Assembly (NCBI GenBank): GCA_020832445.1
Contig: JAFIEO010000039.1
Coordinates: forward strand, 1-64,000
Source: Paracoccaceae bacterium
Lineage (GTDB): Bacteria > Pseudomonadota > Alphaproteobacteria > Rhodobacterales > Rhodobacteraceae
Reading direction: 5' to 3'
Length of the DNA: 64,000 bases
Numbering within the stretch: the stretch's first letter is position 1; each line of letters opens with the position of its first letter. Under the pieces are notes generated by a model that saw only the letters and a program-made list of their open reading frames with translations, made no database searches and was not told the origin of the DNA. Shown here one piece after another: positions 38,190 through 48,516 of the stretch. Position numbers and translations under genes: made by a program.

Positions 38190-39025
38190 TCTTGGCGGCT
38201 ATGGGCGTCGCGCGCATCCGGTGCCTGTGGCGCATCGGGGAAGCGTGTGAACAGTTCCTCGAACATAACGCAGGCCTCGGCTTGTTGCCCCAGCTGCGCC
38301 AGACTGTTGCCCAGTTCCAGCAGGGCATGGGGGGCATCAGGCCCTTCAGGATTGGCCAGATACAGGTTCAGCCATGTGCGCGCGGCATCGGATTCGGCGC
38401 CGCTGCCGCGCTGTGCCTGTGCCAGCAACGTGCTGGCCTGCGCCGCAAGCGGGCTGCCCGGATATGTTTCCAGAAAGACGGACAGGGCGGATTTGCCCGC
38501 GTCGGTGTCCCCGTCGTCCAGCAACGCGCGCGCGGCATCAAAGGCGGATTGTTCGCCTGCGGCAAGTTGGGGGGCCGGCACGGGGTCACTGACCCCGCCA
38601 CTGGTCGCGCCATTTTCACCACCAAGCGGGGGCGTGGGCGGCAGGGCGGATGTATCCCCGCCTTCCAGTTCGGTCAGGCGGAATTCCATATCCCCGATCC
38701 GGTTCGATGCATCATCAACAACGCTGCGAATGCGAAATTCCAATGCTTCGGCGCGCGCGGTCAGACTTGCCAGTTCTTCGCGGATGCGTTCCACCTGGTC
38801 AATCATGCTGCCGTCGAAACCTTGCGTTTGCGCGGCCCCGCCCGAACCTGACGACAGGTTCGCCGCCAGATCTGCGACCAGCGCACTGAGGGCGCTGATT
38901 TCACTGCGCAACTGGGCAAGGCTGTCGCCTTGCTCTGCCGTGGGTGCTGCCTCTTGTGCCAGTGCCGGGGCCGAAACCGGCCCCAGCATCAGAATGGCGA
39001 TGGTCGTGATCCGCAACAAACGCAT
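38180..39025 (-). CDS. cpoB: Cell division coordinator CpoB (YbgF)
   Basis: A 281-residue periplasmic protein. A signal peptide covers residues 1-23 (cut after PALA), a coiled-coil region follows at about 30-110, then a Gly/Pro-rich linker, and C-terminal TPR repeats from about residue 160 (FDAARALLDDGDTDAGKSALSVFLETYPGSP and later copies). CpoB links the Tol-Pal machine to peptidoglycan synthesis at division. It follows pal by four bases and overlaps the tilS start by ten. Confidence 0.9.
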   Translation of the reverse strand: MRLLRITTIAILMLGPVSAPALAQEAAPTAEQGDSLAQLRSEISALSALVADLAANLSSGSGGAAQTQGFDGSMIDQVERIREELASLTARAEALEFRIRSVVDDASNRIGDMEFRLTELEGGDTSALPPTPPLGGENGATSGGVSDPVPAPQLAAGEQSAFDAARALLDDGDTDAGKSALSVFLETYPGSPLAAQASTLLAQAQRGSGAESDAARTWLNLYLANPEGPDAPHALLELGNSLAQLGQQAEACVMFEELFTRFPDAPQAPDARDAHSRQECP

Positions 39026-39029
39026 AATG

Positions 39030-39569
39030 TTACCCCGACAGACCGCCGGAAATCACCGTGACAGAGCGGCGGTTGATATCCCAGCATCGTTGTGCGGCAC
39101 AGGCCTCGACTGGGCGTTCCTTGCCATAGCTGACGGTGCGCATGCGTCCGGAGCTTACGCCCTGGCTGACCAGATATTGCAGAACGGCGTTTGCCCGACG
39201 TTCGCCCAGGGCCACGTTATACTCACGCGTGCCGCGTTCATCGGCATGGCCTTCGACCACAATCGCATATTGCGGGTTCGCGTTCAGCCAGCGGGCCTGC
39301 GCGTTCAGTGTCTCGCGCCCTTCAGATGTCAGGCTGGAACTGTCCACAGTGAAGAATACGCGATCCCCGATGCGCTGGTTGAAATGCGCAATGGAACGGG
39401 GGTCATTGGGGTCGCCCAGCTCGCCCGTGCTGATGCCCGCGCCAAAGCCCCCGTCGCTGCCGAAGCCGTCAGCGCCCCCACCGCCGAACGTGTCGCCGGG
39501 TCGCGGGTTGTTGCAGGCTGCCAGCGCCAGCGCGCCCAGCAAAAGCAGTGTTTTTGTTGTCAGTGTCAT
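39030..39569 (-). CDS. pal: Peptidoglycan-associated lipoprotein Pal
   Basis: A 179-residue outer-membrane lipoprotein. The lipobox is LALAAC near residue 19, followed by a glycine-rich stretch, and then the OmpA-like domain with VFFTVDSSSLT and VVEGHADERGTREYNVALGERRA, which binds peptidoglycan diaminopimelate. ATG 39569 gives a normal signal peptide; a longer frame to 39599 lacks a ribosome site. Part of tolQRAB-pal-cpoB. Confidence 0.95.
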   Translation of the reverse strand: MTLTTKTLLLLGALALAACNNPRPGDTFGGGGADGFGSDGGFGAGISTGELGDPNDPRSIAHFNQRIGDRVFFTVDSSSLTSEGRETLNAQARWLNANPQYAIVVEGHADERGTREYNVALGERRANAVLQYLVSQGVSSGRMRTVSYGKERPVEACAAQRCWDINRRSVTVISGGLSG

Positions 39570-39626
39570 GGGTCTATCCCTTGGTCTTGTTGATGTCATG
39601 TGTTGGTGGTGCAGGTGTGATCTTGA

Positions 39627-40952
39627 TCAGGGGCGCAACGGTCCCCAGGCGGGGTCTGATGCGGCGCCTTGTGTTGTCACCCGTCGCAGATTTCGCCCTG
39701 TAATATCAACCGAATATATAGACGGATCACCGCCTTGTGCTTCGCGGGTAAACATGACGACGCGGCCATTAGGTGCCCATGTCGGCCCTTCGTCAAGGAA
39801 GGACGCCGTAAGCAGCCGCTCTTCCGACCCGTCCGTGCGCATGACCCCGATGTGAAAGCGGCCCGCATTCGATTTGGTAAAGGCGATCAGGTCGCCACGC
39901 GGGGACCAGACAGGGGTTGAATACCGGCCTTGACCAAAGCTGATGCGCCGTGCTTCGCCGCCGCCTGCTGGCATGACATAGATCTGGCTGGTGCCGGAAC
40001 GGTCGGATTCAAACGTGATGAATCGCCCGTCAGGCGAAAAGCTGGGCGCGGTGGCGATTGATGGCGAATTGGTAAGCTGGGTTTGCTGGCCATTGCGCAA
40101 GTCCATCCGGTACAGGTCCGTGTTCCCGCCGCGCGCCAGTGAATAGACCAGCGATTGACCGTCCGGTGCGAAACGTGGCGAAAAGGTCATTGCACCCGGT
40201 TGGTCACCGACCATCTGGCGCTGTCCGCTGGCAAGGTTCAGCAACACAATGCGCGGGCTGCCGGAATCGTAGCTGGTATACACAACCCGGTCGCCGGTGG
40301 GCGACATGCGCGGCGCAATCACCAACGCGCGCCCGTCCGACAGGTATTCAGTATTCTCGCCGTCCTGATCCATGATCGCCAGCCGTTTGTTGCGGTTGTC
40401 GCGCGGACCGGTTTCGGCCACGAACACAACGCGGCTGTCGAAATAGCCATCCTCGCCGGTGATGCGGCTATAAACAGCGTCAGAGACTTTATGCCCCATC
40501 CGCCGCCAGTCATCGACTGTGCCTGCGAATTGCAGCCCCTGACCCAGTTGCTGGCCGGACACCACATCATAGACGCGGAATTTCACATTCATCCGGTTGC
40601 CGGATACCGACACCGCGCCGGTGATCAGCGCCTGAACATTGACCGCGCGCCAGTCAGCGAAGCTGATGCCCGCATCAAAACTGGTGATCCGCGCAATGTG
40701 GGCATTGGGGGGCACTTCGCGGAACAATCCGGTGCCGGTCAGGTTGGCAACCACCACGCGTGCCAGCGCATCGGTATAGCGCGCCCCGCCGCTGTCTTCG
40801 GCCACGAAGGCGGGAACGGCAATCGGCATCGGGTCGATCACGCCTTCGGTAATCTGAAGTCGCAATGGCTGCGCTTGCGCGGGGGCCGGGGCTAGGAACA
40901 CTGTCATGCATGTCAGGGCAAGCAGGGGCAGAATCTGGAAAATCCGTGTCAT
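39627..40952 (-). CDS. tolB: Tol-Pal translocation protein TolB
   Basis: A 441-residue periplasmic protein with signal peptide (residues 1-27, cut after AQA), an N-terminal alpha/beta domain and a six-bladed beta propeller. Repeated WD40-like blades include [41 protein letters not shown] and [19 protein letters not shown]. It binds Pal and is pulled by TolA. Its ATG overlaps the tolA stop codon. Confidence 0.96.
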   Translation of the reverse strand: MTRIFQILPLLALTCMTVFLAPAPAQAQPLRLQITEGVIDPMPIAVPAFVAEDSGGARYTDALARVVVANLTGTGLFREVPPNAHIARITSFDAGISFADWRAVNVQALITGAVSVSGNRMNVKFRVYDVVSGQQLGQGLQFAGTVDDWRRMGHKVSDAVYSRITGEDGYFDSRVVFVAETGPRDNRNKRLAIMDQDGENTEYLSDGRALVIAPRMSPTGDRVVYTSYDSGSPRIVLLNLASGQRQMVGDQPGAMTFSPRFAPDGQSLVYSLARGGNTDLYRMDLRNGQQTQLTNSPSIATAPSFSPDGRFITFESDRSGTSQIYVMPAGGGEARRISFGQGRYSTPVWSPRGDLIAFTKSNAGRFHIGVMRTDGSEERLLTASFLDEGPTWAPNGRVVMFTREAQGGDPSIYSVDITGRNLRRVTTQGAASDPAWGPLRP

Positions 40953-42145
40953 CTGAGTCTCATGCCTTCAGGGTTGAATGTAATCTCTATATCACGCCAT
41001 GCATCATATTGCTCGGTGGGAAGGCCATATCCGTCCCCTGCACAGCGAATGATTGCGCGGCGCGCCACTTCGAATGCCTGATTCACCGCCGCTTCCGACC
41101 CGCCAGATGCGCCAACGACGCGAATCGTGCCCTGTTCGGGCATGGCAGACGGGGTCATCGAAAAGCCGACAGTCACGGTGACTTGCAGCGCTTCGGTCGA
41201 CAGCGACACAATATTCCAGCATTGCTGGATTGCCAGACGCAGCGCATCGGCCTGACTGGCCGACAGGCCGGCACTGACGGGGGCTGACGGTGCGGCGCTT
41301 TCGGCCAGGGCGGCCGCCAGCGCATCATTGATGGCATCCGCAGGCGCGTCTGCGGGTTCGGGGTCGGGTTGTGGTGTCGGCGTAGGTGTCGGTGTCGGTT
41401 CGGGCGTGGGGGCGGGTGCTGCGGCTGTTTGCGCGGGTTCCGGTTCCGGCGCGGGCGTCGGGCGGTCGGGCCGCGGGCGCGGGCGCTGGCTGATATTGGG
41501 GGCCGCTGCCGCGCGTTCGGTCGAACTGTCGTCGGTTTCGGTCGCTTCGGTCACGATTTCGGTCGTGGCTTCGGGCGGCGCGGTTTCCGGCTGCTCTTCT
41601 ACCGGCGCAGATTGTTCTTCACCCGGATCGGGTGTTGTTGCAGGTTGCGCGGCCAGATCTGTCTGCGCGTCCTCGGGCGGGGCTTCGGTGGGGGTAGGGG
41701 CCACGCGGTCCACAGGGCGCGGGCGGGGGCGCTGGCTGGCCCCCGGTGTGGTTTGTGGCGAAAAGATCACCCCCGTCGACGGTGCGGCGGGTTCCGGTTC
41801 GGGTTGGGGCGCCGGTTCGGGTGTTGGTTCTGGTGTTGGCGGCGGCGGTGTTGGTTCCGGTGCGGGTTCGGGTGTGGGTTGCGGCACAATCGGGGCAGGT
41901 GCCGCGATTTCGGGTTGCGGTTCGGGTTCCGGCGCAGGCGGTGGCGGGGCACTTGCGGGCGCGGACAGTGCCGCAAATTCTTCTGAGGAAATCAGTGCAA
42001 CATCGGTCACCGGAATGCTGGATGCAGTGTCGGGGGCCTGAAACAGGTCAAACAGCATAACCCACGCGATCAGCGCAATATGAGCTACGCCCGAGACTTT
42101 CTGCCCCGTGTCCAACCGTGAAATGATGTCTGTTGCGACTGCCAT
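40949..42145 (-). CDS. tolA: TolA-like energy transducer, proline-rich
   Basis: A 398-residue inner-membrane protein. A single membrane helix lies at residues 19-38. The long middle (about 65-290) is low-complexity, dominated by Pro, Glu, Ala and Thr (repeated PxPEP and RPRPRP units, including [12 protein letters not shown]), unlike the alanine-lysine helix of E. coli TolA. The C-terminal domain from about 300 has the TonB/TolA-type [21 protein letters not shown]. It couples the proton motor TolQR to TolB-Pal. The repeats may cause assembly or alignment trouble. Confidence 0.85.
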   Translation of the reverse strand: MAVATDIISRLDTGQKVSGVAHIALIAWVMLFDLFQAPDTASSIPVTDVALISSEEFAALSAPASAPPPPAPEPEPQPEIAAPAPIVPQPTPEPAPEPTPPPPTPEPTPEPAPQPEPEPAAPSTGVIFSPQTTPGASQRPRPRPVDRVAPTPTEAPPEDAQTDLAAQPATTPDPGEEQSAPVEEQPETAPPEATTEIVTEATETDDSSTERAAAAPNISQRPRPRPDRPTPAPEPEPAQTAAAPAPTPEPTPTPTPTPQPDPEPADAPADAINDALAAALAESAAPSAPVSAGLSASQADALRLAIQQCWNIVSLSTEALQVTVTVGFSMTPSAMPEQGTIRVVGASGGSEAAVNQAFEVARRAIIRCAGDGYGLPTEQYDAWRDIEITFNPEGMRLR

Positions 42146-42162
42146 GTGCCTGACCGGCTCTC

Positions 42163-42633
42163 TCAGTTTGGCTGCCCGTCGAAGCGCGGGCCGCCTTGTT
42201 CGGTCACCAGACCAATATTGTTGAATCCCCCCGAATTCAGCGCGCCCATCACCTGAACGACACGTTCATAGGGAATGGACCCGTCCGCACGCAGATACAC
42301 GCGGTTGTCACGCCGTTCCGCGGCAATCGCACGCAGTTGCGGGATCAGGTCATTCAGGCTGACCTCGGATGACATGATCATCACTGTCCCGTCGGTGCTA
42401 AGGGTGACTGACAGCGGTTCTTCCTGCTCGGCAGGCAATGCGCCCGCCGATGTGCGCGGCAATTCCACCGGCACGCCGACAGTCAGCATGGGGGCAGCGA
42501 CCATGAAGATGATCAGCAAAACCAGCATCACATCCACAAAGGGGGTGACGTTGATTTCAGACATGCGCGCGGCCCCGCCGCGGCGTCTGCGCCGCCCCGT
42601 CCCGCCGCCTTTTTTCAGAAATTGCGCACCCAT
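42163..42633 (-). CDS. tolR: Tol-Pal subunit TolR (ExbD family)
   Basis: A 156-residue inner-membrane protein. The ExbD/TolR signature EINVTPFVDVMLVLLIIFMVAAPML (about residues 26-50) contains the motor aspartate in a single helix. The N-terminal 20 residues are rich in Gly, Arg and Lys. The periplasmic domain follows. It is three bases from tolQ. Confidence 0.94.
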   Translation of the reverse strand: MGAQFLKKGGGTGRRRRRGGAARMSEINVTPFVDVMLVLLIIFMVAAPMLTVGVPVELPRTSAGALPAEQEEPLSVTLSTDGTVMIMSSEVSLNDLIPQLRAIAAERRDNRVYLRADGSIPYERVVQVMGALNSGGFNNIGLVTEQGGPRFDGQPN

Positions 42634-42636
42634 GGA

Positions 42637-43335
42637 TCAGGCTGCGTCCATCTGGCGCGACAGGATGGTGTTGAATTCGTCTGCGAAGGCTTCATATCCC
42701 GAGATGATCTCGTCTGAATCATCGGTAAGTTTGTTGTAGAAGATCGTCGCGGGAATGGCGGCCAGCAGGCCCAGCCCTGTGGCCAGAAGTGCTTCGGCAA
42801 TGCCGGGGGCGACAACAGCCAGATTGGTGGATTGCGCCAGCGCGATTTCTTCAAACGCGTGCTTGATCCCCCAGACCGTGCCAAACAACCCGATAAAGGG
42901 CGATGCAGACCCGACAGAGGCCAGAAAGGTAAGTCCCTGGGTCAGTTCGCGCGATTCCTTGCTGATGGCCACATCCATGGAACGATCAATGCGCGCCACT
43001 GCACCGGGAATAAGCGCCCCGTCCGCACGGTGCGACCGGCGCCATTCGGTCATCCCTGACGCGAACACCCGTTGCGGTGACGTGGCGGGTGCAGGGCCGA
43101 TCTGGTCATACAACTCGTCCAGCGGTTCACCCGACCAGAATGCGGCTTCAAATTCTTCGGCTTCCGCACGGGCACGCCGGTAGCGGATATGCTTTTGCAC
43201 GATAATGCCCCATGACCAGAAAGAGGCAAGGATCAGGCTGATCATCACCAGTTGCACGGTCAGGGTGGCGCGGGCAAATAACGCAACGAGCGAGAAATCG
43301 ATCTCTTGCGTCACGCTCAGAGTTTGTGGGTCCAT
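42637..43335 (-). CDS. tolQ: Tol-Pal subunit TolQ (ExbB family)
   Basis: A 232-residue proton-channel protein with three membrane helices: about residues 25-45, and the conserved pair near 135-155 and 175-200 (ASVGSASPFIGLFGTVWGI and APGIAEALLATGLGLLAAIPATIFYN). ATG 43335 gives the normal start MDPQTLSVTQEIDFSLVALF; the frame is open to 43386. It begins the Tol operon, with ybgC about 100 bases upstream. Confidence 0.95.
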   Translation of the reverse strand: MDPQTLSVTQEIDFSLVALFARATLTVQLVMISLILASFWSWGIIVQKHIRYRRARAEAEEFEAAFWSGEPLDELYDQIGPAPATSPQRVFASGMTEWRRSHRADGALIPGAVARIDRSMDVAISKESRELTQGLTFLASVGSASPFIGLFGTVWGIKHAFEEIALAQSTNLAVVAPGIAEALLATGLGLLAAIPATIFYNKLTDDSDEIISGYEAFADEFNTILSRQMDAA

Positions 43336-43438
43336 GGTCTGCTCACTCAAAATGCGCCGCTTCTCGGGCGGCTTGCTTTGACGCAAAGCATACAGGAATA
43401 AAAGCGCCTTACCAACACAAGCGCGTTATACCTTGGGT

Positions 43439-43843
43439 TTAATTTGCAACATTTTCGCCTAAACAGGCAAGCAACCGCGCGGGAAGCGGCTGCGGGCGGC
43501 CCGTATCGGCCAGACACACCAGCGTGACCTGTGCTTCAAACAGCAATTTGGCGTCGCGCAGCACGCATTGGCGCAACTCCAGCCGCGCACCGGAATGCGA
43601 CAAATAGTCCGTCGTGACATCCAGCATATCATCGAAACGGGCAGGGGCGCGGTAATCGGCCACCACGCGGCGCACGGCGAACACACCGCCGCCATCGGCC
43701 TTCAGTTTTGTCTGATCAATACCCAGATCACGCACCCATTCCGACCGCGCCCGTTCGATGAATTTCAGGTAATTCGCGTAATAGACAATGCCCGCAAGGT
43801 CAGTGTCTTCATAATAGACGCGAAGGCGAAATGAATGCGGCAT
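43439..43843 (-). CDS. ybgC: Acyl-CoA thioesterase YbgC
   Basis: A 134-residue hotdog-fold thioesterase of the YbgC/4-hydroxybenzoyl-CoA type. RVYYEDTDLAGIVYYANYLKFIERARSE carries the active-site Asp in the family motif. It hydrolyses short acyl-CoA or acyl-ACP and is usually the first gene of the tol-pal cluster, as here. Confidence 0.93.
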   Translation of the reverse strand: MPHSFRLRVYYEDTDLAGIVYYANYLKFIERARSEWVRDLGIDQTKLKADGGGVFAVRRVVADYRAPARFDDMLDVTTDYLSHSGARLELRQCVLRDAKLLFEAQVTLVCLADTGRPQPLPARLLACLGENVAN

Positions 43844-43861
43844 TTTCCCTGCCTGTTGCTG

Positions 43862-44530
43862 TCAGCTTGCAGCCCAGTCGCGGGGGGCGCGCAAGAACCC
43901 CTCGACCGCATCAAGGGTTTCGGTGTCGAAATCGCCCCCGCGACGCGCTTCTGCCAGAACATCCCACCATGTGCACAGGTAGTGCAGTTTGACGCCATGT
44001 TCGGCCAGCCGGGGTTCGGTTTCGGGGAAGATGCCGTAATAGAAAATCACCGCCGTATGCGCACATTCCGCGCCTGTTTCGCGGATGGCGTCCACGAAAC
44101 TAAGTTTTGATCCGCCATCGGTTGTCAGGTCTTCGACCAGCAGCACGCGCTGCCCTTCGGACATGGCCCCTTCAATGCGGGCATTGCGCCCGTAGCCCTT
44201 GGGCTTCTTGCGCACATAGGTCATGGGCAGCGCCATGCGTTCGGCCACAAGTGCTGCAAAGGGAATGCCCGCCGTTTCGCCGCCTGCGATATTGTCAAAT
44301 GCCTCGAATCCCGCATCTTCCAACACACGGCAGGTCAGAAAATCCATCAGCGCGCTGCGAATGCGCGCAAAGCTGATCAGCTTGCGGCAGTCGATATAGG
44401 TAGGGGCCTGTAACCCGCTGGCAAATGTGAAGGGTTCGCGCGCATTGAAATGCACGGCCTTGATGTCCAGCAGCATGCGTGCGGTCAGGCGGGCGACAGT
44501 CTGGCGGTCGGGATAGGTGGCGGGGATCAT
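43862..44530 (-). CDS. pyrE: Orotate phosphoribosyltransferase
   Basis: Makes orotidine-5-phosphate from orotate and PRPP. The 222-residue protein has the PRPP-binding motif [14 protein letters not shown] near residue 132 and the phosphate loop [16 protein letters not shown] near 80, plus [16 protein letters not shown]. Length is typical. It follows pyrC on the same strand, with a 24-bp motif in the 75-base gap. Confidence 0.94.
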   Translation of the reverse strand: MIPATYPDRQTVARLTARMLLDIKAVHFNAREPFTFASGLQAPTYIDCRKLISFARIRSALMDFLTCRVLEDAGFEAFDNIAGGETAGIPFAALVAERMALPMTYVRKKPKGYGRNARIEGAMSEGQRVLLVEDLTTDGGSKLSFVDAIRETGAECAHTAVIFYYGIFPETEPRLAEHGVKLHYLCTWWDVLAEARRGGDFDTETLDAVEGFLRAPRDWAAS

Positions 44531-44574
44531 GGCTGTCCTCTGAGGCGTCTGGCCCGTGGCGCGGGGGTGGAAAT

Positions 44575-44598
44575 GAGTATTTTTGGCAAGATGAAGCC
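44575..44598 (+). repeat. Dispersed 24-bp motif, copy 4
   Basis: GAGTATTT, TT, GGCAAGATGAAGCC on the plus strand, eight bases from the end of pyrC and 45 from the start of pyrE. It is inverted relative to these leftward genes, as copy 3 is to its neighbours. Confidence 0.7.
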
Positions 44599-44605
44599 GG
44601 GTGCG

Positions 44606-45655
44606 TTACGCTGGCGCGTCCTGAGCCACCCGCCAATAGAGGGGGAAGCCCGGGTCAAAGACCGTGACCGGGCCGGTGCCGGTGTCGATCCTGGCGGGAT
44701 AGGTGACAGGGGTATCGCCGCGTTCCAGCGTCAATGTATCGTCATTGACGGGCAGGCGGTAGAATGCAGGACCGTTGCGCGAGGCGAACCCTTCAAGTTT
44801 GTCCAGCGCACCCGCATCTTCAAACACATGCGCCAGAATGGACATAGTGTTTGTCGCGGTGAAACACCCCGCGCAGCCGCAGGCGGATTCCTTGGCGTCA
44901 TCCGTGTGGGGGGCGCTGTCGGTGCCAAGGAAAAACCGCGCATCGCCAGATGTGGCAGCCCCCACCAGCGCCAGCCGGTGGCTTTCGCGTTTGGCCACGG
45001 GCAGGCAATAGTAATGCGGCTTGATCCCGCCCACCAGAATATGATTGCGGTTGATCACCAGATGGTGGGTCGTGATCGTAGCCCCCAGATTTTCCGGCTG
45101 ACTTTGGACATAGGCCACAGCATCGGCGGTGGTAATATGCTCCATCACGACACGCAGTTCAGGCGTTGCGCGGCGGATCGGGTCCAGCACACGGTCAATG
45201 AACACGGCTTCGCGGTCGAAAATGTCAATTGCGGGGTCGGTCACCTCGCCATGTGTCAGAAGGGGAATTCCAGCCTGCGCCATGGCGTCCAGCACAGGGC
45301 GCACGCGGTCGAAATTCTGCACGCCCGATGCCGAATTCGTGGTGGCGCCCGCAGGATACAGCTTGACCGCCGTGATTATGCCTGCCGCATGGGCGGCAAC
45401 GACATCTGCGGGATCGGTGTCTTCGGTCAGGTATAAGGTCATCAGCGGGGTGAAGCCGCTGCCAGTCACGTCTGTGATACGCGTCCGGTAGGCGCTGGCC
45501 TGCGTGCCGGTCACCACCGGCGGCACCAGATTGGGCATGATGATAGCACGCGCAAAATGGCGGGCGGTTTCCGGGGCCACGGCCTGCAACATCGCGCCAT
45601 CGCGCAAATGCAGATGCCAGTCATCAGGGCGGGGTATGGTCAGGGTCTGCTGCAT
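44606..45655 (-). CDS. pyrC: Dihydroorotase (class II, PyrC type)
   Basis: A 349-residue zinc amidohydrolase that cyclises carbamoyl aspartate to dihydroorotate. [12 protein letters not shown] near residue 11 contains the HxH metal motif, [10 protein letters not shown] near 135 and [10 protein letters not shown] near 170 supply other ligands, and [16 protein letters not shown] near 243 holds the catalytic aspartate. It precedes pyrE on the same strand, giving a small pyrimidine operon. Confidence 0.95.
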   Translation of the reverse strand: MQQTLTIPRPDDWHLHLRDGAMLQAVAPETARHFARAIIMPNLVPPVVTGTQASAYRTRITDVTGSGFTPLMTLYLTEDTDPADVVAAHAAGIITAVKLYPAGATTNSASGVQNFDRVRPVLDAMAQAGIPLLTHGEVTDPAIDIFDREAVFIDRVLDPIRRATPELRVVMEHITTADAVAYVQSQPENLGATITTHHLVINRNHILVGGIKPHYYCLPVAKRESHRLALVGAATSGDARFFLGTDSAPHTDDAKESACGCAGCFTATNTMSILAHVFEDAGALDKLEGFASRNGPAFYRLPVNDDTLTLERGDTPVTYPARIDTGTGPVTVFDPGFPLYWRVAQDAPA

Positions 45656-45749
45656 GCATGTTCCCTAGCCAAAACCAGCACGCAGTTCCAGCCCGAATGC
45701 GCAGGTCAGTGCGGGATTTTGCGGGGCTGCGGAATTGGCAGGCAGGCCG

Positions 45750-46754
45750 TCAGCGCGACAATTGCTTTTCGGCCTTGCTCAGGCACTTGCGCAGCTTGCG
45801 GCTGTCGGACTGCGCCAGCGCATGTCGCGCGGCCGCAAGTGTCAGTGCGGGATGGCGGCCCAGTTTGGCACAGCGTCTGGTCAGCCGTTCCAGATAGGCC
45901 CCGTCATTGCGCCGTGCGCGCATCAGGGTGTGAAACACCGCTGGTGTCAGTTTTCCCTGCGCAGCGGCGTCAATCATGGGGGCCAACGTGCCCATCCGCG
46001 CCAGTGCGGCGGCCGTGTCCCGGCCCAGATCGGGGCTGCGCAACAGGGTCACGAAGGGGCGGCGGAACAGGGTTGCGTGCATCAGGTCCAGCCGGCGTGC
46101 AGGGTCATGCACGATAAACGCGTTGCGCCCCCCGTCCAGCATGGCGGGCGCAAATCCGAAACGGCTGTTGAAATCCAGCCGCCGCGCATGCATATAGCGG
46201 CGGTCCCAGCCTGCGATCATGGGATCAAGTGTCGCCTGCGGGGCAACGGCCAGCACTGTGGCACCGGCAGCCGCCAGACTATAGGCGCAAGCGGCATAGC
46301 CACACATCCCTTCACCGTAGAACAGCACGCGGCGGAACCCGTCGAAAAAGCCTGCGTCGATCTGTGCGTCGAAATAGTCGGCAATTTCGGGATCGCGGAA
46401 CCAGCGCGGCTGCCGGGCCATGATGGACAGGCTGGACCAGCCCCGCGCCTGTGCATGCGTAAACCCCATTGGCCGGTGGTCGGGCTGGCGTTCGCGGATT
46501 GTGGTGATGGTTTCGAATGTTACCAGCAAGGTGTCGTCGCCATCACTGTAGAGCGCTGCATGATGGGCGCCAAGCGGGGAAAACCCGCCATCGACAGGAT
46601 CCAGCTCGTCGCCGATTTCATCAAGACGCGCCAGCCACTCGGCCTCGGTCCCGGCGCTTGCCAGGTCAATTTCATGTGCGACACGCGACACTGGCGTGTC
46701 GGTCGCAACAGGTGTGTCAAGAAGTTGCAGGTCGTCTTGATCTTGGTCTGACAT
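45750..46754 (-). CDS. Conserved hypothetical protein
   Basis: A 334-residue predicted cytosolic protein without signal or membrane segments. The acidic N-terminus (MSDQDQDDLQLLDTP) leads to an alpha/beta region. FYGEGMCGYAACAYSLAAAGATVLAVAPQATLDP near residues 147-180 looks like an alpha/beta-hydrolase-type elbow with cysteine or glutamate in place of serine, so an enzyme fold is possible. The C-terminal part is helical with basic residues. Such proteins are sometimes labelled PAPS reductases; I see no basis for that here. It lies just upstream of pyrC. Confidence 0.75.
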   Translation of the reverse strand: MSDQDQDDLQLLDTPVATDTPVSRVAHEIDLASAGTEAEWLARLDEIGDELDPVDGGFSPLGAHHAALYSDGDDTLLVTFETITTIRERQPDHRPMGFTHAQARGWSSLSIMARQPRWFRDPEIADYFDAQIDAGFFDGFRRVLFYGEGMCGYAACAYSLAAAGATVLAVAPQATLDPMIAGWDRRYMHARRLDFNSRFGFAPAMLDGGRNAFIVHDPARRLDLMHATLFRRPFVTLLRSPDLGRDTAAALARMGTLAPMIDAAAQGKLTPAVFHTLMRARRNDGAYLERLTRRCAKLGRHPALTLAAARHALAQSDSRKLRKCLSKAEKQLSR

Positions 46755-47231
46755 ATCTGCTTTTTCCGCAAATCAGGGGCATGGTGCACAGTCTGCACGA
46801 TAGGCGAAACGCCGTTGTTTCAAAAGCCCTTGCAGGTGATTTTGCGTGTGCCTGCGCAAAAGACCTGCGGTCTGTTGTCCGGTTGGGCGACAATTCGGGT
46901 TGCGCGCGGCCATTGCACGAAACGGGGAAACAAAAATGAGATTGTGCAGGGTCAGGTATTTTTCATCACGAACCGGATTGCAGCTTCGACAATCCCTCAA
47001 TAGGGTGGCGCGGTGTTGGTTTGAATGCCCCTGTCCTGTTCGTGCTTTCGTTGGTTATGCCACATAGCCAGCCCGGATTTGGGTATATTTCTGTTGTATC
47101 CTTTTATAAAATACTGCTTGTTGCAGCGGCTGGGCAGGGATGGCAGTGATGTTCTGTCTGCCGGATCGACATGCGTGTCGGTCAGCGTTCCGGCATGTGA
47201 CTGAGCAGCGTGAACCGAAACGGGAGGCTAA
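46755..47231. other. Intergenic region between divergent hypothetical genes
   Basis: About 480 bases with no supportable gene, RNA or repeat copy. It must hold the promoter for the gene at 47232, whose ribosome site GGGAGG lies at 47220-47226, and for the leftward gene at 45750. Confidence 0.4.
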
Positions 47232-48254
47232 ATGAGGCAACAGGATATGCCGTTGCGTGTCTTGCGCCAACTGGGCAAACAGGTTCTGTTTGGTGCGCTG
47301 GTTGTCGCTTGGGCCGGATATGGCACTGCGACAGATGCAGACAGCATACCCGGCAGGGCAGACCCGAATTTTGACAGCGCTTTTGAAAGCTGGCTGAGCG
47401 ATGAAGAGCAGGACGCCTTGCCCGCACTTTCGCGGCTGGCCCATGACGGAAATGGTGCGGCGCGCGTCTTGCTGGGTGTGATCGACAAGAAATCCGCCTT
47501 GCAGGGGCCATGGGTCACAGCATTGTCCCGACAGGACAGAATTTCCGTTTTGCGCGCGCCCGGTGGCCTGTCTGGCCAGAACTGGATGACGATTGCCGCC
47601 CCCGATATTGCCTATGCACAGCTTTGGAGCAGGCTTTGGCATGTGGATGGTGGTCTGGATATCGCGCAGGGTTTCGCGGATAAAGGCGATACCCGCGCCG
47701 TGCGCGAAGCCTTGCTGGTGATTTCCAGCCGTCGCGAAAGCGGCTTTCCCGCCGAACTGCTGGCCGCAGAGTGGTTCCCCGCGACATTGTCCTATCTGGC
47801 GGCAGACTGGCCTGCCTTGCCCGATGAACTTGGCACCGGCGATCAAGGTGATCCGCAGTTGCGTATGTCGGGGCAATACGTTGATGATGCTGATCTGCGC
47901 GGCTGGCTGGGGCAGTCCGATCTGGGCGCACCTTTGCGCAATGTCTGCGATCAGCAATGCCCTGGCGAGGTGTCGGAATGCAGCCTTGCATTGTATAAGG
48001 GTCTGGGCAGTTACCCCGCCCTTGCCATGCTGGGCAGTCCGGTGCCTGATCTGGTGTCATCAGACGAATTTTATCAATCCCCCCGCGGGCGCGCCAGCCT
48101 TGCGCGCCGTATCATGCTGACCCGTTCGGCGCGGATGCGTGAAGCGGATCTTGTGCGGTTGGGCGATGTCAGCACTTGTGCGGCGGATTGGTTGCGCGAC
48201 GAATATGGCCGCTACGCATATTCCCTGCCGACTGTGCCTTTATCCCCGCAATAG
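47232..48254 (+). CDS. Predicted periplasmic protein of unknown function
   Basis: A 340-residue protein with a signal-peptide-like N-terminus (hydrophobic stretch VLFGALVVAWAGY at residues 18-30, then a likely cut near ATA/DAD). The rest is largely helical with a Sel1/TPR-like flavour (FESWLSDEEQDALPALSRLAHDGNGAARVLLG). Cysteines in CDQQCPGEVSEC and STCAADW could form disulfides in the periplasm. The end SLPTVPLSPQ is proline-rich. I recognise no named family. It is monocistronic, followed by family B and A repeats. Confidence 0.7.
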   Translation: MRQQDMPLRVLRQLGKQVLFGALVVAWAGYGTATDADSIPGRADPNFDSAFESWLSDEEQDALPALSRLAHDGNGAARVLLGVIDKKSALQGPWVTALSRQDRISVLRAPGGLSGQNWMTIAAPDIAYAQLWSRLWHVDGGLDIAQGFADKGDTRAVREALLVISSRRESGFPAELLAAEWFPATLSYLAADWPALPDELGTGDQGDPQLRMSGQYVDDADLRGWLGQSDLGAPLRNVCDQQCPGEVSECSLALYKGLGSYPALAMLGSPVPDLVSSDEFYQSPRGRASLARRIMLTRSARMREADLVRLGDVSTCAADWLRDEYGRYAYSLPTVPLSPQ

Positions 48255-48320
48255 GCGCCGGGGGGGCGCACCGCCGATATGCCCGGCGGTGCTGGCGTGG
48301 CGAGAGCGTTGGACTTTCCC

Positions 48321-48516
48321 AAGGCGCGGAGCAAAGGCCGCAGGTGGCCCACGCCATAGGTCTGGCCGTCCCGCGGCCTGCCGATTCGGCTGGTGGCAGG
48401 TCAAGCTTTTGAAGTAAGTTTGCATAAACTGCGCGTCTCAAATGTCGGTCCGGCAGACCCAGGCCCACCGCTGGCGCGGGCTTTGTCCATGCCCCAACGC
48501 CCCCTTCAGCCCTGAA
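48321..48516 (+). repeat. Family B repeat, full copy
   Basis: A GC-rich ~195-bp element that starts AAGGCGCGGAGCAAAGG, with GTGGCCCACGCCATAGG, CGGTCCGGCAGACCCAGGCC and GCGCGGGCTTTGTCCATG, ending at CCCCTTCAGCCCTGAA. A family A element follows with no gap. Together they fill the 458-base gap before rsmA. Confidence 0.75.

Noticed and set aside
41340-41960. Low-complexity repeats as tandem-repeat DNA element
   Set aside because: They lie in frame within tolA and encode its proline/glutamate-rich linker, so they are protein-level repeats.
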